This document shows positions 56,105-64,000 of a stretch of 64,000 nt of DNA, piece after piece. The stretch comes from Prorocentrum cordatum (taxonomy: Eukaryota > Sar > Dinophyceae > Prorocentrales > Prorocentraceae): NCBI GenBank assembly GCA_963575745.1, contig CAUYUJ010009546.1:170001-234000 (forward strand), given 5' to 3'. The translations under genes and the position numbers were made by a program. Position 1 is the first letter of the stretch. Every line of letters begins with the position of its first letter. Under the pieces are notes generated by a model, which did no database searches, had not been told where the DNA came from, and saw only the letters and a program-made list of their open reading frames with translations.

Positions 56105-57630
56105 TTAGGCCTGCTCGCCGTCGCTAGAATCGGAATGATCGACGAGCCACTCTGCGGCCGTCAACGCTCCTCGGCTTTGGGCACTGACATGCCCGAAAGC
56201 TGCAGCGCCCCTCCAGCCACAGCCGAAGAACAAGGCAGCGGGCCCTCCTTGTTGAAGCGCCTCATCCGCAAAACCACGCCTGAATGCGCGAGTCCCCCAG
56301 GCAGGCGCGCCCCGCAAACGCAGCGCCGCAGCCGCCAGCTTCAAAACAGCCAGGGCGTCGGCGTAGCGAATCTGAGCAAAAGGGATTGATTCGCGCTCTC
56401 CTAGGGAGAACAACGAACAAACGCCGCACAGCGCCCGGCCCTGCAATTTGCAAATGCAGCGCCTGGTTGTCTCGCACGGCTCATTGTAACACTTCCTGTG
56501 GGCGAAGCGGACCACGCGTGCCCTGCGATCGCCGATGCTGAAACGATAAGACACTGCAGGCCGGCCTAGATTCAACAACTCAGAATATCGCAAGCAAAAT
56601 TGCCGAGCGATAACCCAGGATGCCGCCAGGAGAAAATAACCTGCGTCGCAACACCATTTGTGAATTCTCTTTGTTTCTTCTGCGGTGGCTCGAATCTTCT
56701 CTTTCCTGAATATGTCCTGCGTGATCTTATCCGCACCGCGTGCCAATCTTTGCGTGTCCGCCAGGATGCCCAAAGGAGCATTCAAGAGATGCAACACACT
56801 CCGTATGTGCGACAGATACCTTTGAAGAGTATGGCCATTGCGGAAGAGACCAACGAACACGTTCAATATCGATTCTGCCGGCGGCCATTCGTCGCCAGAA
56901 ATGCTTATGGCCGCCTGGCCCCACAACCTGATAGCTGAAGCATACTGCGGGGCGTTTTTTCCCATCCCGCGAACTCTATCCACAAAACATGCAGATTGAG
57001 GTGATCACTGGTGGATCCTTCGAGCCTCGGTTTCTTTGCTTCTTCGCGCGGGGTGCCAGAAGGCTCGCCCCCTGGGAAGCATTGGCACTGGGAAGCAGCG
57101 ACCAACGCGGCGGCCAACACGGCACACGCAGGAACACTCTGGGAACGCCTGGCTTGGCCAAGAACAATCAGTGCGGCTCGTTCCTTCGCCTCGCTGTGGG
57201 CTCCCATATCTGGCACACCTGCAGCGCCAAGTATATCACTGGGCGTGTTGCTTGCACTTTGGGTTGCAGAGGGCGCGCCCCCGCTGTCTACATCATTGCG
57301 GCCCTGGCGCGTCTGTGATGCCAACTCGCGATCAGCGCAGCGCTGGCAATGCGAAAGGAAATTGTTGATGAATCCGAGGCTGCGGCCGCCAAAAGCAGGA
57401 ACGAGACCGAGAAGATCCTGGGCGCACAGGCCGCTCATATCAGAATGATGGCAAAAACCATTGCAGGCGAGCGCTTCGCACAACGCCGACACGTCCAGCG
57501 CCCTCTGGCCAGCTGCAGCCCGCAAAGCCTGCTCAAAAATTGAGTCTGACTGGCTTGCAGATGCTGGTTCTTGTGGCGCACTGGAGGAACTGAAGGTTCG
57601 ATTCCGGCTATCAGAAATGAAGTTGAGCAT
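56105..57630 (-). pseudogene. Element V tyrosine recombinase, frameshifted, catalytic His and Tyr lost
   Basis: The ATG at 57630 lies 117 nt after the RT stop. The N-terminal part ends its homology at LWIEFAGWEK (near 56950). A missing A in a run of six shifts the frame before NAPQYASAIRLWGQAA. The C-terminal part has RQFCLRYSELL (box I Arg) and a complete Cys cluster (RKCYNEP, RRCICKLQG, ALCGVCSL). Box II reads GTRAFRRGF, so His is Arg. The Tyr position reads AFGHVS, so Tyr is His. Trp (GCGWRG) remains. The tail SDSSDGEQA matches the acidic tails of I and IV. Two active-site losses make this YR almost certainly inactive even with the frame corrected. Confidence 0.9.
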
Positions 57631-57746
57631 TCTGAGCCATCACACTACGGAGTAGCAGGCCGAGCAGGGCGAGCGTGCCACATGCACTTTTCCGCGCACG
57701 CAAGCACGCACGTTGTTTTTCTCGGCGGTCGATGCTTCTCTTCGTC

Positions 57747-59885
57747 TCACATGCCCCAGGGTGCGTCGTCTGGGAAAACCCAATCGATGCACTGAAAACC
57801 GTGCGCAGTCAAGTCGGCAATTTCCTGCGCCTTTTCAGATGGCCGACTGGGCGCATCTGCCAAATTCAAATGAGACGGCACATACCAGAGATGCATTAAA
57901 TACGATTTCTGGCTTGCGAGAAGCCACAGATTGCCGATCAGACAGTTCCAATCGGATTTCCGCGAGCAACCCCGCACGAGAGCGCCTAGAGCACTGGTGT
58001 TGTCGACAAAGCAGATGATTTCCAAATCGGCGTGGCCGAGCTGCATTGCCCAGCGCAGCGCGCACACTGCGGCCATTAGCTCCCAAGTGCCAATCTGATT
58101 TTTCCGCCAGTGCGCCCATCTGCGGGCTCTTTCGGGCACATCAGTGGAAGCCCACACTTTGGCAAAAGGCGCGTGCAACACCCATGCCATTTTGCCAGCT
58201 CCCGTGGCGTCAGTGTGCAAAATGCACCTGCGCCGCTCGCGTGGATGCACAGGCACGCGCCGCGAGGGCGGCGATTGCAAAAACTTATGCCACCATGCGA
58301 GAGAGAGCCTGGTTCTACCTGCGATTCGACTCGTGCTGCCAGTGCTGTGGTAAAAAAGAGCTGCCAACGGCGCCCTGGCGCCCCTGCCAAAAACAGCGCT
58401 CGCGCCCCAACTGAGCCGCGATGCCAGTTTCTGCGCCTGCGCTGGCGAGAGGAAACCAGTGAGCAGTGCGTCGCTGATTTGGGAACTCCACAACTCGAGT
58501 TTTCCCCAACCGATTTGAAAATGTATCTCCTGGGAGACGTCATCAAAGTGGACGTCAACTCCGAGAATCGTCGCGGAAGGCTGTTCTGTGACAGCCTTCG
58601 CGGCGTCTAGTTCCCAGCCAAGGAGGTCTGAAATCACCTGCCTGGCTAGGCTTGCTGTACCACTGGGGCCGGTCAAGCTCTGATCGGCTGTGCCAGTCGA
58701 TTCATCGGCTGCGTCGCCTGCAAACAAGTCATCGACGAAGCGGAGGTAGAGCGCTAGGAAAATCTGCATCAGTACGACCTGAATTGCAAGCCCGAATCGC
58801 TCCCATCCGGAAACAGACGCCGACGCGCCAAACGGCATCGCAAGAAGCTGGAGACACTGGTCTTTCGCCAGTATTTCCGGCCAGGCCACCACTGCCAGAG
58901 GCAGATGCGAACTGCAAATGGGTAGTGTTTTAAATGCCTGCACGAAGTCGTCTTTGCGCCAGCGAATGCGGAACGGCACGCGGGGCGGAAGCTTCCAAAT
59001 TGAAGCCGCTAAAGAATCTAAGGTTTCAGGGAGCATCCTTTCGGACACCCCTGTGGCACCATTGGCGCCGGAAGCCGAAAAATCGTCCACGCACCTGACC
59101 TTCGGAACTCTGCCAGCGCTAGTGTTTTTCCAGCCCTGTGTGACTGGGAAACGCGGTGTCACGATGCAACGATCGATATTCAAGTGCCGAATTCGCGCTT
59201 TGCCTTCTCCGATCTCACGATCGCAGGCAGCAGCAAACCCAGCGGACACTGTTGCATCAACCTTAAAAGGCGCCGACGCTCGGCGCAGCATGGTGCAGTT
59301 CTGCTCCCGCGCGCTCGCAAGCAAGGATTCTTTTGTCACAGACAGGGTTGCGCCAACAGTTTGGGCGCGAACCCCACTAGAGGGCAACAGGCCTACTAAA
59401 GGGAAGCCGTGCTGCAAATGTTGCACCAATGCCGAATCTGGCCACTCGATCGAGTGAATCATCTCGCCTAGGAGGAGAAGATTTTTCCGGGGCCCCAAAA
59501 CTGCTTGGCAGTGGGCTGGAAGCTGCGCGTAGGCACGCTGCCAGACTGGCTCCGTCACTCGCTTTCTCTCAGCCCAAAACTCCAATGCTTCCGCGCGAGC
59601 GTGCTGCAACTCAGACCTAGACATCTTAGCGATGCGCTCGCACCCTGCCTCTAAAAACTGCGGCAGGCGGGGGGCTTCAGCGCAAACAGGCAAAGCACTG
59701 GCCCACTGCAAGTGGTCCCATGGACCCAGGCGATGAAGATCATCGCTAGCTAGAAAATCACGCACAGTGGCGCCAATCTCCTCGAGACCAGTTTTAAAAG
59801 GAACCGCTGCGCTGCCTGGCGAGGGCGAGGGGCTGTCCTCCTCGCCCGCCGAGCTGCCGTCTTCGTCGGGTGGCCCCGAACCCAC
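57747..59885 (-). CDS. Element V RT-RNase H, intact (712 aa)
   Basis: The best-preserved polymerase in the window. It follows the gag TGA in the same frame; the first codon after it is GTG, with no ATG close by. An acidic Ser/Pro/Asp linker (1-30) is followed by a conserved block VLGPRKNLLLLGEMIHSIEW (129-148). RT motif A is RKDDFVQAF (Asp312/313) and the catalytic loop LRFVDDLF (Asp385/386). The connection LSWGASAVFGRGARA (491-505) is the site at which element II was hit by element I. RNase H acids are Asp559 (HTDATG), Glu602 (TWELMAAV), Asp628 (CFVDNTSAL) and Asp677 (LNLADAP). No protease or methyltransferase is seen. It would copy element RNA into cDNA. Confidence 0.95.
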   Translation of the reverse strand: MGSGPPDEDGSSAGEEDSPSPSPGSAAVPFKTGLEEIGATVRDFLASDDLHRLGPWDHLQWASALPVCAEAPRLPQFLEAGCERIAKMSRSELQHARAEALEFWAERKRVTEPVWQRAYAQLPAHCQAVLGPRKNLLLLGEMIHSIEWPDSALVQHLQHGFPLVGLLPSSGVRAQTVGATLSVTKESLLASAREQNCTMLRRASAPFKVDATVSAGFAAACDREIGEGKARIRHLNIDRCIVTPRFPVTQGWKNTSAGRVPKVRCVDDFSASGANGATGVSERMLPETLDSLAASIWKLPPRVPFRIRWRKDDFVQAFKTLPICSSHLPLAVVAWPEILAKDQCLQLLAMPFGASASVSGWERFGLAIQVVLMQIFLALYLRFVDDLFAGDAADESTGTADQSLTGPSGTASLARQVISDLLGWELDAAKAVTEQPSATILGVDVHFDDVSQEIHFQIGWGKLELWSSQISDALLTGFLSPAQAQKLASRLSWGASAVFGRGARAPLAALFYHSTGSTSRIAGRTRLSLAWWHKFLQSPPSRRVPVHPRERRRCILHTDATGAGKMAWVLHAPFAKVWASTDVPERARRWAHWRKNQIGTWELMAAVCALRWAMQLGHADLEIICFVDNTSALGALVRGCSRKSDWNCLIGNLWLLASQKSYLMHLWYVPSHLNLADAPSRPSEKAQEIADLTAHGFQCIDWVFPDDAPWGM

Positions 59886-60871
59886 TCACTTCCACCGGCG
59901 CTTCTCCCAGCTGCTGCCGTGGGCGGTGGCGCGCGGACTCCGGGAGCGGGGGTGGCCCTTGCTCGCGCTGCCCTTGGGGCGCCTTTCGGGCGACCGCGGG
60001 CGCCTGTCATCGCCGCCCTTGTCGTTCTTCGCGCCCTTGCCGCCGGAGCTCGCGGTGGAGGGCCCCGCGCCTCGCACGTCAAGACCACCCTTGGAATATC
60101 CTTTGTGCGAACCCTTCTGCGCTCCGCCAGCCCTGGCGGTCTCGGCGAAGCGCCTCTCCACCTTGTCTCTGGCGTCCTTCAAGATGCTCCTGTCGATCTC
60201 AGTGAAAAACAATGTCAGGTCTTTTTCGTCTCTCTCGAGGGCCTGCGCCATGGCCTTCCGCTGAAGGACGTCGTACTGGAACGCTGTCCTGACGCCGCCG
60301 AGGTCTTCGGCAATGCGGATGATGTTGTTGGAGTAGGCAAAGAAATCTGACATCTTGCACGCCTTGGTGAGGATCAGCTTGAAACCCCACTCGTTCAGGT
60401 GCCCCATGAACGTCGCGAAACTGATGTAGTCAATCTTGTCCACCCATGCACCAGACCGCTTTGCGGCAGCAGACTGTTTCACCCTGTCCTCGTAGGACCC
60501 GTCGCCGATGATGGCATCCACGACTGGCGTGCGGCTCCACTGCGGGCGGTGGTGCTCGCGTAAGTCCTCGCCCTCTGCGGAGCCGACCCAGTGGCGGCCT
60601 TTGTCGTGGGCAATCTTGCCTGAAGCCTCGAACTTGGCCAGCACTTCCTCTGATGGGAGGCTGCCCCTGGCGAAATCTTGCATGCCGGTTTCGACCAGCC
60701 TGTCCTGCAGCTTGAAGCTGAGGCCTTTCGGCTTGCCTTTCTGCAGTGCTTGGCTTTGCAGTTCAGCAAATTGCTTCACGGCCTCGGCCATCCCGGTCAT
60801 GGATTCCGTGGCAGGCTGGAACGCGGCGGTAGGAGCTGGCAGGGCTGCCTGGGCGCACTTCGCCTGCACGC
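59886..60871 (-). pseudogene. Element V gag-like gene, N-terminus deleted
   Basis: The frame opens out of repeat A1 at RVQAKCAQAALPAP, which aligns with the middle of the other gags, so roughly the first 130 residues and the start codon are missing. Conserved parts remain: FARGSLPSEEVLAKFEASGK, VGSAEGEDLREHHRPQWSR and AEDLGGVRTAFQYDV. The tail is Lys/Gly/Ser/Arg-rich (SPERRPKGSASKGHPRSRSP) and ends SSWEKRRWK and TGA. No internal frameshift occurs before the tail. The RT frame follows directly after the stop. Confidence 0.85.
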
Positions 60872-61317
60872 GCAAAGCTCCTCACGAGGAGCAGTAGGCG
60901 CAGCCCCTTTCAGCAAACACTCCGGCTCCCAGACGCCACCGCGAAACGCAGAGGAGCCAGGGACACCTGGGGTCCCAGCCCCCAGGCGCCGCGGGCGAGG
61001 CGTGGGGTGCCAGCCCCCAGGCCACATGCGACTGAGGGCGACAAGCGCGCCCCGGTTGCACCATCTTGAAGGGAACACTTGGGCGGCAAGCTGCAAAGCT
61101 GCCGCCCCGCCACATTACTTCCGCCGTTTCGCGCAGAAACTCTTCCGCCGCACTGCCAAGGAACCGCTTCCCCCGCGAAGCAGGCAGAAGCGCGCGAGCC
61201 ACGCGCCCGCAGGCAGAGGCGTGTGAGCAAGGCGTGTGAGCAAAGAGGCGTAGAGGTGTAAACAATGGGTCCTGCGCCTCATGATTTTCCTGCTGCAGAA
61301 ATAAATTTATGATTCAC
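60872..61317 (-). repeat. Element V repeat A1
   Basis: 446-bp partner of A2. The hairpin 61285-61322 marks the minus-strand start. The flanking minus-strand text is ACTGTCACCTTTTTC, a satellite variant. Confidence 0.92.
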
Positions 61318-61322
61318 GAAAA

Positions 61323-61650
61323 AGGTGACAGTTTCGCAGAGCGCAGCCCCACAAGGAGCTGCGAGGTCTCGGCTGGATCCCCGACGCCGCCGCGCCTCCC
61401 AGGAGCCCACGACAATGGCAACAGTTGCGCATTTCACACCTCCCAGCTGGATCGGTTTACTCCCCGACTCCGCCGTGCCTCCCAGGAGCCCAAGAAAAAG
61501 GCATCAGTTTCGCAGTTCGCAACCCCCCAGGGAGCTGCGAGGTATCAGTTGGGTCCGTTTACTTCCCGGTTCCGCCGTGCCCCCCAGGAGCCCACGAAAA
61601 TGGCCCCAGTTGCGCAGTTCGCAGTCACCCATGGGAGCAGCGCAGGAGGA
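61323..61650. repeat. 102-bp satellite, right edge, about three units
   Basis: Units carry CAGTTTCGCAGAGCGCAGCC, GGAGCTGCGAGGTCTCGGCT, GACTCCGCCGTGCCTCCCAG and GAGCCCACGAAAATGG. The array fades out near 61650. Bases 61651-62170 hold no supportable gene. Confidence 0.85.
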
Positions 61651-62169
61651 GGCACGAGGAGGGAGAATGAGAATTGAGAGATGTGCGACCGCAGCGCTCC
61701 ATCCAAAGCGAGAACCCAACGCAGGAAGGTTAGGGAAAAAGCAAAGCAAGTTTTAACAGTTCCTTCTGCACTGGCCCGAGAACTTGCCCGTGGAGGCCGA
61801 GATCGAGGAACCAACGCCAGGATCCGGCAAGGCCGAGCTCGGGCTGAGCTCGGGGTCCTGGGTTGCCGACCCCCCTCGTCGTCCGACCCATGGGAGGTCA
61901 GTGGCGCACGAGTAGGCCGAGGCGCCGGGTGTCTGGGGCCTCCCCCCAGGGGACTTCCTCCATATTCGCCCGCGCCTGGCAGCCCCGCCATTTGGGGCCC
62001 AGCGGCCTGGGATGCGGGGCTGTCCTGGGAGACGCTGCGGTGGCCCGGGACGTTCACAGCGCCGGCGGCGGCTGCTGCTGCGGCGGCGGGGGGGAGGTCG
62101 GAGGAGGCGGGAGCGGATGATCGAGGGGCAGTGTGATCGAGGAGGAGGAGAAGCAGGAGGCATGAGGTG

Positions 62170-62239
62170 GAGGAGGAGAGAAGAGAGGTGAAGATGACGA
62201 CGGCGACGCTGATGATGGTGATGCTGATGATGATGATGG

Positions 62240-62289
<50 letters not shown>

Positions 62290-62960
62290 GTGATGGTGAT
62301 GATGAGGATGAGGATGAGGATGAGGATGAGGATGGTGATGGTGATGGTGATGGTGATGGTGGTGGTGATGGAGGTGGTGATGGTGATGGTGATGGTGGTG
62401 GTGACGGTGATGAGGGAAATGAGATGATGGTAATGGTGATGATGTTGTTGATGATGTTGGCGGTAACGGTGATGTTACTGATAATGGTTAAGATGAAGTT
62501 GATGTTGATGTTGTAGGTGTTTATCATGATGATGAGTATGATGGGTAATGTGATGTCGATGGTGACGACGGTGATTATGATGCTGCGGGGTTTTCTGACG
62601 ATGCTGTTGATGATGATGCAGATATTGATGCTGATGCTACTGATGATGCTGATTCAGTTTCTGCTGATGCTGATGACGACGATGCTAATGTCAGTGAAGG
62701 TGAAGGTGATGACGATATTGGTGCCGACGATGATGCTGTCGCTGTCGATAATGGTGATGATAGTGGTGATGATGTCGGTGGAGATGCCGAGGGTGATGGT
62801 GATTATGGTTTTGGGAACGATGGTTAGGACGAAATCGGCGGTGGTGATTGTGGATATAATGGTTATGCTGATGATGAGAGCGAACTGATGATGACATTGA
62901 CTCGTAGTGACGGTGGTGCTCAGGATGATTATGTTGATGACGATTGTGGTAATGATGATG
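62170..62960. repeat. GAT/ATG trinucleotide array
   Basis: Near-pure (GAT)n at 62200-62430 with GGT variants, decaying rightwards to about 62960. Poly-Met and poly-Val frames on plus and poly-Ser/Pro/His frames on minus are translations of the repeat. Confidence 0.95.
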
Positions 62961-63299
62961 ACCATGGTATTTGGCATTATGATGACGATGAGAAGGGGAT
63001 GATATTTGAGGTGGACGATGAGGGCAAGGAAGGTGGAGGGAGAGGGATGTATGGAGGAGGGAGGAACGAGGATGTAGGGGACATCACGGAGCATCGATGT
63101 AACAAAGTCCGGCGAAGGCTGAATCGAACCAGCACAGACCGTGAATGAAAGGTGTGGGAAATTCTTCTGAGACCATGCCTGGATCGACTTTTCGCAGCCA
63201 GACTTCGAAAGATCACAACTCAGTCTTGGCAGGTCGATATATCCCCAGGGCTTCCTTGGAAACGAACTACGCGCAATTTCAAAAGTCCTCCTCCTCCGT

Positions 63300-63352
63300 T
63301 TCTGACATCCAATCATACACATACTACGTACTACATAGTACGTACTACATAC
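63300..63352. repeat. TAC/GTA short palindromic repeats
   Basis: ACATACTACGTACTACATAG is followed by its near inverse TACGTACTACATACA. This is a small self-complementary cluster. The surrounding 62961-63730 shows no gene. Confidence 0.8.
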
Positions 63353-63724
63353 AATTTTTGTCATACTGCAACCGTCGTCTGTAGTCGTCCATAGTCGCAG
63401 TCATCGTCTCGTCGTCGCCACGGGGGAGATGGAGGAAGAGGAACTGGCGAGAGCAATGGGGAAGGGGGAAGGAGAACGGCTACCGGAGGGGAGGGGGAAA
63501 AGTTTGACTCGGGAAAGCCTTCGGTCGTTCGGGACGATTCGGGCCACCACCCAATGGCTGCGCTGGGGAGGCGGCCGAGAGGCACGAAGGAGGGTGAGGG
63601 ACAGGAGGAGGACTCAGAGGAGTGCTGAAGGGGGAGGAGGGGGGAGGAGGACAAAGGAGGGTCACCAGGAGGAGAAAGAGGTGCAAGGAGAAAGAAGCTG
63701 TTTCCATATGTTTGTCTTTCTCGT

Positions 63725-63870
63725 CCTAATCCTTCCCTCCTAGTACTTCTCCTCCCGCTCAGTCCTCCCTTCTTTTCCTTCCTCCTCCCGCTTCCTCCTC
63801 CTCCCTCCTCCTCCTCCTCCTCCTCCTTCGCCTCCTTCTCCTCCTCCTCGTTTTCTCCTCCCTCCTCCTT
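63725..63870. repeat. CCT pyrimidine tract
   Basis: (CCT)n with TTCC interruptions. Purine-rich sequence at 63420-63690 just upstream is roughly complementary in composition. Nothing is recognised from 63871 to the window end. Confidence 0.9.
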
Positions 63871-64000
63871 GCGCGAGAATTCTTAGGGGCTCATATGGTT
63901 CAAGTCAAACCGCACTGGGGACGCCGAAACACCCAGCTCCAGAGAGTCCCCCTGACATTGCCGTCTAAAGACGTGGAAGGTAGACGCTCCACGAGTCCAC

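Larger units (their letters stand above)
55286..61322 (-). mobile_element. Element V: YR retrotransposon with complete split direct repeats (6.04 kb)
   Basis: Minus-strand order: A1 (60872-61317), 5'-truncated gag, RT-RNase H, YR, B1 (55900-56018), A2 (55451-55899), B2 (55286-55404). B1 and B2 are 119 bp and look identical; A1 and A2 differ at about six positions and a 3-bp indel. A1 joins directly to mid-gag, so the leader and ~130 gag residues are deleted. Excision in silico restores a satellite unit at CTTTC/CTGGGC without duplication. It has the only undamaged RT-RNase H in the window but a YR with His and Tyr lost. Confidence 0.92.

Noticed and set aside
56935-56965. Programmed -1 frameshift at the A6 run in element V YR
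   Set aside because: The codon phase does not fit a canonical slippery heptamer. A single lost A in a homopolymer explains it, and the active site is already dead.
30288-61322. Classification as LTR retrotransposon or LINE
   Set aside because: There are no LTRs, no DDE integrase, no endonuclease and no poly-A tail. A tyrosine recombinase and split direct repeats are present instead.
63100-63145. tRNA T-arm-like GGTTCGATTC on the minus strand
   Set aside because: The stem lacks the correct five pairs around a seven-base loop, and no acceptor, D or anticodon arms can be drawn.

Overview
The window looks like nuclear DNA of a large, repeat-dominated, GC-rich microbial eukaryote. A dinoflagellate-type alga is my best guess, but this is inference from composition and repeat load; there is no rRNA, tRNA or recognisable single-copy host gene to fix the taxon. 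There are no bacterial operons. Nearly all credible coding sequence belongs to retrotransposons.

Bases 1-23,560 hold no host gene I can defend. They contain trinucleotide arrays (CCT/GGA, TAG/CTA), minisatellites (an 18-bp unit that reads VFGAPL, an 84-bp unit, a 30-bp unit), a ~220-bp family with inverted-repeat ends (three copies), and a 164-bp MITE with a perfect 8-bp target duplication. The many long open frames here are by-products of GC content and of repeat units divisible by three.

Bases 23,560-61,650 are one ~102-bp satellite array dissected by five tyrosine-recombinase (YR) retrotransposons, all coding on the minus strand, named I-V here. Each has or had gag, an RT-RNase H polyprotein and a YR. 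Three (I, IV, V) keep complete split direct repeats in the order A1-body-B1-A2-B2, the arrangement known for Ngaro/PAT/TOC-type members of the DIRS order. Element I sits inside the RT-RNase H gene of element II, and removing it rejoins II in frame at a five-base TTTTC core with no target duplication. Element II abuts the end of element III at the same core. III, IV and V lie directly in satellite units. A short hairpin whose arms begin TTTTC and end GAAAA marks the start of every A repeat.

In all four elements that keep the junction (I, II, III, V), gag ends in a Lys/Gly/Ser-rich tail and a TGA. The RT frame continues in the same phase after it without a nearby ATG, which suggests stop-codon readthrough. 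No element is fully intact. I and II have altered RT catalytic aspartates, III has frameshifts, IV lacks gag and most of RT, and V has lost the YR His and Tyr. The YRs share a five-cysteine cluster between the two catalytic boxes.

Bases 61,650-64,000 return to gene-free simple-sequence DNA, mainly a GAT/ATG array and a CCT array.
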